A DNA stretch of 64,000 bases from Sistotremastrum niveocremeum HHB9708 (GCA_001630475.1 KV419400.1:372940-436939); one strand, 5' to 3'; shown: positions 34,139 through 46,650, numbered from the stretch's first letter. The notes: generated from the sequence alone by a model not told the origin. Translations and numbers: made by a program.

Positions 34139-35955
34139 CTACACATCGACTCGGATCCGCTGAAGTATGGGTATTATACGGTCCCATTCTTGCATACTCT
34201 GTTATATGGAGCTATGTTAGAGAATATCTGGGTAGCATTTGGATTCGAGTACTGACCTCCTTGTAGGCGGCAATCTGGCCATCCGCGAGATTCGTCAACA
34301 TGGTCTTCATCTCAGCCTCCTTCGCATGCTGGAAGACGGCCTGTTCACTTAGTGTCTGGTCACTGAAGGCATCGGACGTGTCGTGAGCAGTCGTAACCGC
34401 ATCTTGCAACTAAGCCGACGGCGTGAGATAAACACTTAGCGAGGAGACCAAGTTTCTTACCTCCTTGATCTTGATATCCAGTTTTCTCATTTTCTCAACT
34501 CTACTCCGGTCGTCGTCGGCTCCACGCAATGCATCAACTCTATCTCTGATGTAGCTTCCGAGACCCAAACCAGAGGATCCCGCACGACCACTGACAATAG
34601 CGGCAAGGCGGTCCCGTTCCTCGACCACAGAAGATAGGTAAGCCGAAAGCTCTTCGAAGTCAAGCTGTTTTTGGTCACGGAGCTTCAAAACTGCCCGATT
34701 AGTGTGACTGTACTGAAGCAAGGAATGCAGATGATTAAGGAACGGTTCAGTGGTATTATCATTCTGTTTCATGATTTGAGTTTGGATGAATGTACGCGCG
34801 TGCAAGTAGAACTCACGCAGTTACGCATGATAGAGGAGAATTCGAGTAAAGTGTTGGAGAAGTGGTTGAGAGGGTCCGTGATCCCGGATTCCAGGAAACC
34901 AAGCCCTTGGACCGCCACAGCCAAATCATGATAGTCCGAGGTCAGATCTGCCATGCCCGGTTGAAAGACTGCAGATAACAATCAGATTGTCACATTACCA
35001 TTAACACGAGTCTTACTCCTCATCCACAATCGGTCCACGCCTTGGATGCCCTCCTCAAATTTATCGACATTCTCACGCATTTCCAAAAATCGTTCATCAG
35101 GCTTCCGGACACGAGCAAACGCGTTAAGGATGGAATCAGATAGATTGTCGAGGAGAGAAGGTGATGGTTCGGGTCCAGGAGGATGAGCGATGTGCTGGTG
35201 CATCTTGACGCTCTGAAGAGGCCGTGAGTTCACTACTGGGACAGCCGAAATCAGACACATTACCCATTCTGTGGACTCAAAGAACGCTTGTACCAGAGTG
35301 GCACGCTGCAAAACCGGGTGTCGTCCAATTCGTTCTAGAAACAAAGCGAGGCTGGGAGGGATCATGAGCATAAACCCCGGCAGAAAACCATGGAGCTTAC
35401 TCTTGTCGTCTTCGTTCGATAAACTCGGCGCTGAACCGGTCGCCAGTGATGTATTCTAGAACAAGATATAGCCAGAGGAATGCACAGTTTAAGGCAGAGC
35501 TGACCCATACGGTGCTTCTCAGGTAATGGAGGTACCACACATGCTGGAAAGTCTTTGGCAATGTTCTCTCTCAGGAACCTGAAATCTTGGTATCGTCTTC
35601 GAGCACTGGGATTCTTGTTGGTGAAATGCGATAAATTCGTCTGTTGTTTGGAGAAGTTAAACCATTACATCTGGAACCGCAACAAGTCTAACTTGCTCAC
35701 CTTGGCTGAAACAAGGTATGACACATATGTATCTTTCGTCTCAGCAAGCTCCTTGACAGGATCTTGAACAGCCGTTACGAGGTATCCTTCCCACTTTGGC
35801 TCATTTGGATCACGAGGGCCAGTATCGCTTTCGCTGGGTAGTCTGAAACCAAGACCAACAGGGGTGCCTTGGCCTAACGGGGTATGGGTGTCGTTATTTC
35901 GAACGTCTGCAGGAGTATCCCAGGTCACGCTATCAAAAACATCGTCTTCCTCCAT
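34139..35955 (-). CDS. SNX4: Sorting nexin SNX4/ATG24 (PX-BAR)
   Basis: Retrieves cargo from endosomes to the Golgi and takes part in selective autophagy; the yeast homologue is Snx4/Atg24. The PX domain lies at residues about 55-175, with KELAETKDTYVSYLVSAKT, the phosphoinositide-binding RRYQDFRFLRENI and PPLPEKHRMEYITGDRFSAE. A BAR-type helical region follows (FEEGIQGVDRLWMRSKTRVN, QYSHTNRAVLKLRDQKQLDF, RVEKMRKLDIKIKELQDAV) and ends with the short exon coding MQEWDRIIPILQRIRVDV. About ten exons, about 510 residues. An acidic N-terminal tail (MEEDDVFDSVTWD) precedes the PX domain, as in other fungal Snx4 proteins. Confidence 0.9.
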
Positions 35956-36576
35956 GAACGCGCAATGAAGATTGGATACGCAGCAAAAGTGGGAGCGCTC
36001 AGGAGAAACGCGTAGCTCGGCATTACGTAATTGCCTTTGTTGATTCTCTAGACCTCAACCACCAGTTTAGCTCCCGCTATGGCTCAGTTGGTTCATGAGT
36101 CTAGATTGAAAGGGGATTAATTCTGGCAATCTTTTCAGTTCGAAGACACCCCAAAGTCCCAACCCTCGGTCTGAGCCTATCTTCTGTCTGGACTTGGTGC
36201 AGCCTGAGTGCCGCGAAGCTAGCGTGCACGCTCAATTTCATTTGAAGACACACTAGACCGCATACAGATACTTGTGATTCTGGATACTGATGCCATTCCA
36301 CCGATATTTGGCCAGGCCTTCCGCATTTCCCTGTCCCTAGTTCCTCTCCTCTGCCGGCTAATGGCGGGCTACCGCATCTAAAACGTACATATCTGGAACT
36401 TTAACTCACACGTACATGTCTAACCTTCTTTTGGTGAGAGCCCATCTACGGGGCTCAATGTTTATTCTCGCTGCATGGCAATTTGTTCACAGCTGAAGTC
36501 AGCTGAGGCGATGCAACAAATAGTCTCAAGGCTCCACTGTTTGCTTTCCTACGGTATCTTATCGTCAACTACCACC
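35956..36576. other. Divergent intergenic region
   Basis: Promoter side of both SNX4 (minus) and the second dioxygenase (plus). A tRNA-like patch near 36073-36150 was considered and rejected. No gene seen. Confidence 0.5.
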
Positions 36577-37969
36577 ATGGAGCCCATCAGAATAGGATCC
36601 CTGACCTGCCAGCCCCTGCACCCTACATTTGTAGCAGAGTGAGGATACATTTCATCATCTGGTGTGCTCTCGTGTGTCATATCTCACGCTCATTTCGCAT
36701 TCGGAAGAATAACTGGTGTGGATTTCTCCAAGCCTATCCCAGATGACCAGATTTGCGACATCATCGCTGCTCAGGACCGGTGAGCCACTGTTCGATTGAT
36801 TGATTCGGAAGTTTGCCCTGAGCTTCTGCTATCCGCGTCACTGCTCTACAGATTCGGAGTGACCGTGTATCGCAACACAAGTCTCGATGATCAACGACAC
36901 ATCGCGTTGAGCCGGCAATTGGGAAAGTTGGAACAGGTCCCGAAGTTTAATGGCCCCAAGGTTCCTGATAGGTTTGGTTTCCCTGAACTATTTGACGCCG
37001 GAAACACGGATCGCGAGGGGAAAATCATACAAAAAGATTCAAGGTAGGGGTAAAACGTACGAGTTGACATGAGGTTCACCCATATTCCACATGTCAAAGG
37101 CGTTGGTGGTATAATAAAGGCAACCCCCCGGAAACGTTTTCTTCTCCCGAGTTAGGCTGACCCGGTCTGGGCCAGGAAACACCCTTTGGCATACAGATTC
37201 CTCCTTCAATCAACACAGAAGCAAATATAGCCTTCTTCTCGCACACCAGATTCCAAACGAGGGAGGAGATACCGAATTTGCGGATATGCGCAACGCCTAC
37301 CGAGCCTTTCCGGAAGTGCGAAAAAGGCAGCTGAGGGGACTGATCGCCGAACACGAGTGCGTATTCCCTAGCCTTTATCTACGCGACGACCAACATGTCA
37401 TACGCCAAGTCTGTGGCATTCTAGAAAGCTAGCGGCCCCTCAGGAATACAGCGCGGTAACAGATTTTGAAAGGGCTGCAAAGCCCCCAGCTTATCACAAG
37501 CTTGTGCAAATAGCGTCAGACGGTGGAGAGGTGGGTCGAGACAGGACGGAAGAAGAATTAAGGTCGTTGTTCACGTGGGGCATCCGGAACAGACTTTGTA
37601 TGTTGCGGCGCATGCATCAAGGATCCTCGGGAAGCCGGAGCAAGAAGGTCTACGGCTAATAGGCGAGTTAATTGAGGACTGCACTCAAGCTGGATGGACA
37701 CATGCCGTAAAATGGAAGCAAGTCGGGGACTTGGTGAGTTTTGATGCCTCCTATCGTCAGGTCCGGCGATGCTGATTGGTGCTGCGAGGTGATATGGGGT
37801 GGGTATCAACTTTGGAGATATCCTGGTGAAACTCGATTTGGGCTAAAGCGCACTAGACAACCGAATTGTGATGCACAGAGGACGACCGTTCAGCGACCAA
37901 ATGGAAGTGCGAGACATGCGACGAACGACAGTGTTCGACGATGGACCTGGTAGTCTGGGAGCGGTGTAG
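36577..37969 (+). CDS. TauD/TfdA-family dioxygenase (2,4-D dioxygenase type)
   Basis: Fe(II)/2-oxoglutarate-dependent hydroxylase; substrate unknown, although the family includes TfdA and taurine dioxygenase. Exons give IRIGSLTCQPLHPTFVAE, VDFSKPIPDDQICDIIAAQD, FGVTVYRNTSLDDQRHIALS, the metal-binding GNTLWHTDSSFNQHRSKYS (HxD), NEGGDTEFADMRNAYRAFPE, and GDLVIWDNRIVMHRGRPFS with the distal His, then RDMRRTTVFDD containing the 2-oxoglutarate-binding Arg. All three metal ligands are present. The intron at 37120-37175 needs a GC donor (GCAACC) to give WWYNKGNTLWHTD. The start has a strong context (CCACCATGG). It is not closely similar to the dioxygenase at 27.7 kb. Confidence 0.83.
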
Positions 37970-38170
37970 GGATATAGCGGGAAATTGTAGTTGCGATTGA
38001 ATACAAGTCATTCGCGCGGGAAGCCGTGAAGTAGGGACTGAATAGCTATTCGCACGTCGCCTCTCCTCATTCGGCCCATCTCCCAATTCCATTTCCCAGC
38101 AATTAAACATCTCGAATGTTATGCCACTCCCTCTCTTCCTCCCGACCCACTAGCATCCATCGACAACGCC

Positions 38171-38956
38171 ATGTACGTCGTCCATATCGTCTTCAACGAC
38201 GTTCCTAACCTCCCTCCAGGTCGCTCAACACTTCTGTCTTCCCCCACGAACTCTATCACAAGATCCAGGTTCGTCGTTATCCCAGGCTCCAGCTATTTTC
38301 TTCTTTTCAAGTCGGCGCCATAGGACGAGATGAATCCTTACGAGGCTTGGATCACGCGCACAGTCAGCCCGGCCTGGCAGTCCTACGTCGAGTCCGTGCT
38401 CATCGAAAACTGGCTGCGAAGCACTCGTCTCTTGGCCGTCAAGTCCGGCACCGGGTGGTTCGGTAACTGGGCCAATCCAGAGCAGAAAGAGGAGGTCAAG
38501 ATGTTCAAGGACGCCCAGTTCCTATATAGCGGGAGACAAGGACCTCTTATCCACTTCAAACCCCGTCATCACTCCTCAGCCAGAAGCTATGGTCGAGAGC
38601 TGATGCATCTGACAAGCTGTCCGATGCATATACGCTTCTATCCAGACTACTTTCCTCAGACCGTCATCCCCCACTTCATGATTGACTGGCAGTCGCAATC
38701 TGTCTATCTTGACTGGAGACGTTTTTTCAATCAGATATTCGCACCTCACATGGCTGCTAGAAGACGCCGCGCGAATCTCCAGCGAGAACAGCCTGGTCTG
38801 AACGCTAGTTTCCCGTGCGTCAATGAAATTCCTCTCACCCCTATAAACCGCCATCATTCCGGTGATTTTTCGAGGAGGGACAGGTCTTCATGCGTCTCGC
38901 TCTCACGAATACCTGAGAATCCACGCAGGAGTCTCGGTCCGAAAACGTCTGGTTAG
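38171..38956 (+). CDS. Hypothetical protein with an intron-split start codon
   Basis: Not recognised. The frame open from 38330 extends upstream through two good introns. Intron 38173-38219 (GTACGT..CCTAACC..CCAG) falls between AT and G of the start codon, giving MSLNTSVFPHELYHKIQ. Intron 38269-38323 then joins to DEMNPYEAWITRTVSP. The protein continues with WQSYVESVLIENWLRSTRLL, FKDAQFLYSGRQGPLIHFKP, a Cys/His/Tyr-rich middle and SVYLDWRRFFNQIFAPHMAA. The FPHELYHKI stretch is F-box-like in feel but too short to call. The 3' part after about 38815 is uncertain: another possible donor (GTGCGT) lies there, so the last 45 residues may not be real. Confidence 0.42.
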
Positions 38957-39350
38957 GCACAGATGCGTCATCCTTGTCGTGGTCGACATCGACGAGGGCC
39001 CCAGTATCCGCCCCAACCCACAATTCGTCAAGTGCGGCGCTACCGACGCCAGCACTTCATTGCCCCATATTCAATCGCTGCATATACATCATCCAGCTCC
39101 TAGACTTTCGCACCATTCTTCACCCTCATATCATGATCATGTTTGATTGCATTGCTGTAGCCTTAGTGCCTTTCGCCGTTTCCTTTGCATGTCATAATTC
39201 GCTGCTAGGCTTGATTTTGGAGTACTACCCATGAGTTCAGCCTCTGAAGTGTTCCAATGAAAGAAATTCAAGGATCAGCAGGAACGAGAATCATAGTGAC
39301 CAAACAGGGCCAAACGCGCGCGTGTCTCGTCGCATAGTACGGAGGCAGAA
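38957..39350. other. Intergenic or unresolved 3' exon
   Basis: A frame open across 38862-39146 could be a terminal exon of the preceding hypothetical gene. Otherwise nothing was recognised. Confidence 0.35.
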
Positions 39351-41808
39351 ATGGGTTGGCGATTGGCCTTAGGCTTTGCTGGTCTGCTCCTAGCACGACT
39401 CAGTCGAGCATATGAGATACCTATCTCAGACACCGATGATACTAGGCAAGCATGTTCGGGTATGTGGGGAGGCAAGAACGCCCACATCAATGGTAAGCTC
39501 AACTCCTGTTTCGAGTGCTACTAATCCATATTTTGGATTCAGTTACCTTTGATGCCGAGTCGCAGGGACAATTGGCTATGGTGATATATCGTTGGTCAGA
39601 TGTTTCAATGTTAGGAAAAGTCACTTCAGAATCCGACGACACCTTGCCGGTGAGTGTTGGTTGCGCACGTTGCTGCTGCGCCTTGCAATGAAGGCATTGA
39701 CAATGTACGCGTTAGCAGAAAACATATGTGTGCACATCTGATGCCGTTCGAGGTGGATTCTGTGACAACGCTCAACTGGGACATTTCATCATCGACTTGG
39801 AACCTGGCGTCTCTCTGAATGAAACCAGCTTCTGGTCGAATCGAGTGGCTTTCGGAGAACCACCCTCCAATAACATGCCCGACAGCTCCCTTCCCAATGA
39901 GGACTTAGCTCTGCCACCTGATTCATCGTTATCGGAAGATTCCCCACCAACTACGCCCGAAGAATCAGCCCCTGCGCCAGAAGAGTCGGAAGAAGAGGAG
40001 AGTCCAGCAGACAAGGGCTTTTGGGATAACCCGGATGGGAATGTCCTCCCAGAAGACGACGACGTAGAAGATGACGGGCCCACAAATTGGAAACGCAACC
40101 TTCAGAGGCGACAAGATGGATCAAGTGATATTTGGTGGTACAAAGAGCCAATCATGTATCCTGTTACCAAGACCGGATATTATTGTGTCGGTCAGTCAGC
40201 TCTTTAAATGCATCTCATCCTGCCTTCAATTTTCTCATATAGCTATCGTGCCTGTCACGATTGTTGACGGGAGACCAACGGGGGATACCAACGTGCCTTT
40301 CCATCCTCAATACAGTGGTGTCATCCTCTTCCGCAACACTTTCGAAGGAAAGCTCCCCGCTACTGACTATCCTAAAGTCGGAGTAGGTCATCCTACTTCC
40401 CAACTGTGACAGTTTCCTGATACATCTCCAGTTTTATTTCTTCCTCTTCGTCACGTACCTGGTTCTTGGTGGTGTCTGGGCTTACACCTGCTGGAAACAA
40501 AGAGAGCAGCTCCTTCCTATTCAAGTGAGTTTCTTTATATTTTATTCTTGCCTTCTGATTCAAATCTCGTGGCTCTCAGAATTATCTCTCTGCCCTTGTC
40601 GCTTTACTTGTTATTGAAATGCTCTCCAGCTGGGGTGAGCAAATAAACCGTATTTGTCTGAAGCTTTTCTCAACTCTTACAGCGTATTATCGTTATCTAA
40701 ACTCGCATGGTACTGGGGTTGTCGCCGTCGTATTCTTGTTTGTCGGTGAGAGATTCATTTCGCTTTAATCTACGATCAACTGAACTCGTTGTAGTCGCCA
40801 TCTTGGATGCCGCACGAAATGCACTCTCCTTACTCCTCCTTTTGATTGTTTCCTTGGGTCTTTCTGTCGTCCGTGAAAGTTTGGGTCCAACCATGATGCG
40901 TTGTTGGATTCTGGCAGCCGCACATTTCGTATTCGGCGGTAAAATCCTGTCATTTCTCTCTGTATTTCACCTAACTTATTTGCGTCCCAGTTCTATACGC
41001 TGTGGGTATCGTTGAACTCGAGCTGGAATCTACGACTGCATTGGTGCTGCTACTCTTTGTCATACCCCTTGCATTCACCTTGAGCGGATTCTTGCTATGG
41101 ATCATGTATGCATTGAACCGTAAGTTCTTATATGTACCAGTTTCGTTGTACATAAATATTTACCATCTGACAGGTACGATTGCCGAACTTGCGGCTCGCA
41201 AACAGACCTATAAACTAACCATGTTCAAACGTCTACACTTTATCCTTCTGGGCACCGTCTTTGTCATCTTCCTCTTCTTCATAGTCTCCAGCATGTCATT
41301 TGCCGACAGATTGGGAGAAAGTAAGTCATAATTATCGGGACTGGCGCAAGTCATCTGACCTCTCTTTTCCCAAGATTATGCGAACGATACTTGGAAGACT
41401 CGATGGTGGCTCCTCGATGGTTGGCTCGCTCTGCTATATCTCGGCGTCTTCGGTTCAATCGCTTACTTGTGGAGACCCACTGAGCACAACAGAAGACTTG
41501 CCATGTCCGAGGAATTAGCCCAGGAAGATGCCGAAGACTACGACTTGGAAGGTCTCCAAAGAAGAGCTGATCGAGAAGACGATGACGTCACTCTTGTAGG
41601 AGATCGTCGTCAACCTCGCCACGAACGCGTGGGCGAAGATGAAGTCGTGTTCGATATCGGGGACGCTCATGACAGCGATGAGGAAGACGACAAAAGGCAC
41701 ACTTCGGTGCCAAGGACCGGGTCCACCAGCCCGCACGCTGGAGACGAGGAGACCGCGGGTTTGATTCAACAGGGCTATAGACGGCAACCGGGCGATAAAG
41801 ACGATTAG
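39351..41808 (+). CDS. PTM1: PTM1-type (GOST/lung 7TM family) membrane protein
   Basis: Seven-helix protein of the Golgi/endosomal GOST family (yeast Ptm1, human TMEM87/GPR107 relatives), with a proposed role in endosome-Golgi traffic. A signal peptide (MGWRLALGFAGLLLARLSRA) precedes a lumenal domain. That domain carries a long acidic Pro/Ser/Glu insertion (about residues 145-215) and ends with YYCVAIVPVTIVDG. The 7TM block begins FYFFLFVTYLVLGGVWAYTC. It includes IEMLSSWAYYRYLNSHGTG, VVAVVFLFVVAILDAARNAL, LSVVRESLGP and MFKRLHFILLGTVFVIFLFF, and ends WWLLDGWLALLYLGVFGSIA. The cytosolic tail starts YLWRPTEHNRRLAMSEELAQ and is acidic. About ten exons. Confidence 0.88.
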
Positions 41809-41893
41809 CGTCATTCATTCTTTTCGGACAATTTTTTACATCACATGTATCAGATTATAATCTTAATGCAGATAGAGTACACTGTCACAAATA

Positions 41894-44800
41894 CTACGAG
41901 TCTCTCGTACGTCCCGTGGAAGTCGTATACAACCGAGCAGCGATGTTCATACTCTGCAGCTCCTGGAAAAGCAGCTTGGCAGCGTAGGGAATGTACAACT
42001 GCGAAACGCTAGTCTTGTTCTTGCACGCACGACACTCGAAGCTTTGCTTTTTCTGAAAGCGAATAGTTAGAACAGGACTAAGCTTAGGCACACCAAGCCA
42101 CATACTAAATTGGCAATAGCAGTCAAACCGCAACTAAGGAGTGCATTAGGTAAAATATGATTTTAGGAGGAATTCAACTCTTACATGTCGCAAACATGGA
42201 GCCTATAGGCGTCACTTGCATCGAAGAGGCGTTCCTTGAGGAAACCCGCGATACCATGAGATATCATGCAATCGCGCTAGTCAAGGTTGAGTCAAGGCAA
42301 CACTGCACGAACCAGGTCACTCACCTCCATCTCTCCGAAACGCAATCCACCATCTCGACTACGACCCTCCACAGGCTGCCTAGTAAGAATTTGCACTGGT
42401 CCACGAGCACGAGAATGTATTTTGTCGTCCACCATGTGCTTCAGCCGCTGGTAGTAAGTAGGCCCGAGATATACCTGAGCCTGCAGTTTTCGCCCCGTAT
42501 GTCCATGATACATGACTTCCAATCCACGAGAATGATATCCCTTCTCCCGAAGCAACTGGGATACGGACTCAACTGTCAGCTCGGTGAAAGGGGTAGCGTC
42601 TCCTTCGTTCCCGATTAATGTCGCAACCTTGGACAATAAACATTCTACCAAGTGCCCGATCGTCATACGCGACGGAATGGCATGCGGGTTGATGATGATA
42701 TCAGGAGTGATACCTTCGGCAGTGAAGGGCATATCTTCCTGACGATAGGTGATACCAATAGTACCCTTCTGACCGTGACGAGAAGCGAATTTATCGCCGA
42801 TCTGAGGAATACGAGCCGAGCGCACTCGTACTTTGACGAACTTCTGACCCTCTGCATTCGTTGTAATCAAGACCTGATCGACGATACCGTTTTCCGTGCT
42901 TTTGAGTGGAGTCGAAACGTCTCGACGGGTATGCGTCCGAGTTCTTTGTCCCAACTCCTCGCTGTCCGGCGGCAAAGGTGCCGTTTTACCAATGATGATG
43001 TCTTCTCCGGCTACACCAGTCCCTGGGGCAATCAAACCGTCGTCTTCCAACTTCTCATACGTCCCGTGCTTCATGCGCACAGTGGTGTCTCTCGTCGGCT
43101 TCTCAAATTCTTCCAGCTGTGCCACACCCGACTTTTTCTCCAGGTCCATGTAGCTGCGATAGTACATGCTCCTGAAGAGACCACGATCGACAGAGCTCTG
43201 ATTCATGATCACGGAATCTTCCTGATTGTAACCACTGTAACAAAGAATGGCTACAATGGCGTTCTGTCCAGCAGGGAGCTCTCTGAATTTCAGGTACTCC
43301 ATCGAACGGGTCGTTGCAAGAGGTTTCTGAGGATAATAAAGGATGTTGGCCATAGTGTCCATACGAATTAAGAAATTGGTGAGGTAAATTCCCATAGCTT
43401 GTTTGCCCATGGCCGATTGATAAGTATTACGCGGTGACTAGCCAAAAAGGTCAGATCGGATATGAAACAGATGACGACGAAGCTTACCTGATTGTGATCG
43501 GGGAAAGGAATGATGCTCGCGCAAATACCAAGAATCATACTGGGATGAATCTCACAATGTGTCCAAGTGTGCGCAGTTAAATTGGCTTTGAGACGTGCAG
43601 CGGGATCGAAATCGCCATCATTGGCATGAGGATCTTGTCCCTGCTGTTGAAGACGAGAGGCTGTGAGATCCTCTGGCGTCATGCAAATCATGACGGTCTC
43701 TTCCTCCTCAGCGTCCAATAATTCAATGACACCTCCTTTGATCAATCGTTGCCAATTATAAGGAGGAGGGCCGCCTTCCTCGTCCTCATCTTCGTCGCAG
43801 TAACCCTGTTGCAACCACTTGATATGCTCCTTTTGTATCAGCAGTTGCTGATCTTCCACGATGAAGAGTGGCCGACAAACACGGCCGGCGTCTGTGTACA
43901 GACGAAGCTCTTTTTCTCGAATGTCTCGAACGACGGAAACTTCCGGTGAGATGTCGTCTTTTCGGCGAAGCTTTTTGATAGTTTTGACCAAGTTGGCCGG
44001 GTCTCGATGAACACCCATCCAAACACCATTGACGAACACCTTCGTGCACGGTGTCGAAGAGTGAGCATTTTCTTCGAGACTCTCGAGACCCCACTCTTCC
44101 AAGAACTCGATGACGGGCGCCGACAAAGAACCAACAGAAATACATGACATCAGTGAAAGATTTTTCACAAGACCGCAAGCCTGTCCTTCGGGAGTCTCCG
44201 CAGGACAAACCATGCCCCAATGTGTGTTGTGAAGTTGCCGAGGTTTGGCAATCTTTCCTTCTCGTCCCAAAGGAGTATTGCAACGGCGCAAATGGGACAG
44301 AGTAGACGCGAAAGTGTACCGATTTAACACCTGGGAAACACCAGCTTTCACTTGACCGGATTTCTTCTGGTCTCCCCAGTTACCCGTCGCAAGCGAGTAC
44401 TTCAGCCCGTTCGTAATGGTGTTGTGTTTGACAGCCGCATTAAGATTGAACTCTTTGTTGGTTTCCACGCACTGCAAAGTCTCAGAAGGGCAATATCTTT
44501 GGCAACGTTTGGACACACCTTTTGCAAATGACGATAGACGTCTTTTGTGAGCTTGCGGAAAAGCATACGGAACAAACTCGACAAGAGAGGCCCAGCGAGG
44601 TCTAATCGCTTCTTTCCGAAGTGATCACGATCATCAAGATCACGACGCTCAAGAGCTGCAAGGAGCAATCGGTGCACCATATAACCAAAGAAGTAAGCCT
44701 TCTTGGATTCTGATCCGTCTGCCATCGACACGTGAGGCAACATCTCCTTCTGCAGAATCTCTTGCGCATAGCGAATACGACGGTCTCTTGAAAGGCCAAC

Positions 44801-46086
44801 AGTGGTTCCACGTTTTCCAATATAATCGAGTGCGACCTGAAATGATATGGTTTGACAGAAATTCATTAGTCTTGCTCGCTTTACGTACCTCACGATCTTG
44901 GATAACAAAGCCATCGTCGATACAAGGCTTCAACATCTCAAGCATCTGTGCATCTTGCATGTCATAACAGATATGTTCGAGAATGTCACTGTCTGAAATG
45001 ACGCCCAAAGCCCTGAACAACACCCATATAGGAACGTCCTGTTTGATATATGGAATAGTGGCTTTGATGACGCTGCCATTCTGAAATCAGGGTAAGATTG
45101 GATGCTGTCTATGAGCGCAAGTGTTATGACATACCATTTTTTCCTGATTGCGGTGATACATCTTGACTTGGAATTGACTAATAGTTTTACCACCTTTTTC
45201 AACAGCGCTACGAATTTCAGCAAGGAAATTGATAGGGCTGGGTTGGGCTTTGGCGAAGACGTAAACATGGTTGGTAGCCATGCGCTCCTGGGCAATAAGG
45301 ACCTTCTCCGAGCCGTTGATGATGAAATATCCGCCCTGATCGTAGGGACATTCGTTGAGGTCGTGTAAATCCTGTTCGCTGAGATCGTGCAAGATGCAGA
45401 AGGCTGAACGGAGCATGATTGGAACCTTGACATGGTGTAAACCTTTGGTCCTCCTTCACACAGACTGAACACGCACCTTTCCAATCCAGACCTTCACGTT
45501 ATCATCTGCACTAGACTCTGCTTCCACTCTCCAATCCATGTCTCCGCGAGAAGGATCATCTACTCCAACCAGAACACGTTTTCGCATGTCGATATAAAGA
45601 GGCGCGGAGTAGGTTAGATTGCGAAGGCGAGCTTCTTGAGGAAAGACGGGGACGACACTTCCATCCGTTTCCGTGACGGTGGGCCGTGAAAGATAGATTT
45701 GTCCAAATTTGATCTCATATCGACGCTGAGGAGCGGTATGTCAGACGCGTCGACGGATGATCCAATGTAAAGGATACTCACCGTGGCATCGTTTGAGTGA
45801 CCTGTGTGCTGACTGTTCTGATCCAAAATCAAGTCCGAGTTTTCGTCGACCAGTTCTTGCATCGTGTTCTGGACGAACTCATCGAAGGAGTCCAGCTGTT
45901 GTCGCACTAAACCTTTCTGTTGGAAGAAAGAAGAGATGACGGCCCAGCAGTCCTCCTGGGTGATCTCGTATGCGCCGTCGTCCTCCTCGTCGCCGTCCAA
46001 CATGCCATAACCATCGTACGCTGAACGAGGAATCGATGCGTATGCATGAAATTCCACGAAGGGTGCTTGAACCTACCTGCGTTCAT
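41894..46086 (-). CDS. RPB2: RNA polymerase II second-largest subunit RPB2
   Basis: Forms one side of the Pol II active cleft. About ten exons join to about 1230 residues, the usual Rpb2 length. Protrusion and lobe regions include [40 protein letters not shown] and [10 protein letters not shown]. The fork and external regions include [40 protein letters not shown] and [20 protein letters not shown]. The hybrid-binding core has [39 protein letters not shown] and [13 protein letters not shown]. The anchor has [20 protein letters not shown]. The C-terminal clamp has the zinc site VCDICGLTAI...FECRACKN. The first exon codes only MNA plus one base. [14 protein letters not shown] and [11 protein letters not shown] favour Rpb2 over the Pol I and III paralogues. 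Confidence 0.96.
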
Positions 46087-46275
46087 TCTGTATGAGGCCC
46101 CTGAAACTTTCCTCCAAAGTATGGGATACGAAACGAAGCTGATTTAACCTGGAAGACCTCGCGTCGAGAGTGGTCCGCGAAGGACGAGTCAAAGAACGAT
46201 GGCGGGCTTGGTCAGACCGGCGGGGTCTTTTGTTTGCACCGTGTTGTGGTTGTTTGTTGCCGACCTCTACGAAAA
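46087..46275. promoter_or_regulatory. 189-bp bidirectional promoter region between RPB2 and TIM8
   Basis: The start codons of RPB2 (46086, minus) and TIM8 (46276, plus) are separated by only 189 bp, so both promoters must share this stretch. No TATA box was seen. Confidence 0.6.
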
Positions 46276-46650
46276 ATGTCAGAGAACCTGAAACTCGATC
46301 CGGCGTCGCAGGTATGGTGCAGTCAGTATGATAATAGTGTGCATCTGACCAGAGAGGTTATCAGAAAGATCTGAATGAATTTTTGGAACGTCAGCAGTTG
46401 CAGGCAAGAATATCGGAGCGCGTCCATAGTTTTACGGCCATGTGCTGGGACAAGTGCGAGCTATTGTTCTAAACCGACCTGCTATTGTGATTGATGTCTC
46501 TGTAGATGCATAACTGGAACACCTTCGACACGTTTCGCTCGCGGAGAAGAGAGCTGTCTGACCAACTGTGTTGACCGATTCATGGACACAAGTCTCTTCA
46601 TGGTGAACCAAATCGACCAACAACAGAAGGCTGCCACTCTTACACAGTAG
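46276..46650 (+). CDS. TIM8: Mitochondrial small Tim chaperone TIM8
   Basis: With Tim13, Tim8 forms a hexamer in the intermembrane space that escorts hydrophobic precursors to TIM22/23. Three exons: 46276-46311, 46354-46453 and 46506-46650. They give SENLKLDPASQRGYQKDLNE, then LERQQLQARISERVHSFTAM, the twin CX3C motifs CWDKC and CLTNC, and CVDRFMDTSLFMVNQIDQQ. Exon 2 as written is one base short: it must shift frame at the TTTT run at 46381-46384, and one more T there would give a 93-residue Tim8 of normal length. A homopolymer error in the assembly is the simplest reading; a real mutation or an acceptor inside the run-on (for example 46398) are alternatives. Called Tim8 rather than Tim13 from CITGTPS and EESCLTNCVDRF. 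Confidence 0.8.

Noticed and set aside
36073-36150. tRNA-like patch (GGCTCAGTTGGTT and AGTTCGA blocks)
   Set aside because: Box A- and box B-like words are present, but the acceptor and T stems do not pair and no clear anticodon arm forms.
42652-43371. 239-codon plus-strand open frame
   Set aside because: Antisense shadow of the RPB2 coding sequence.
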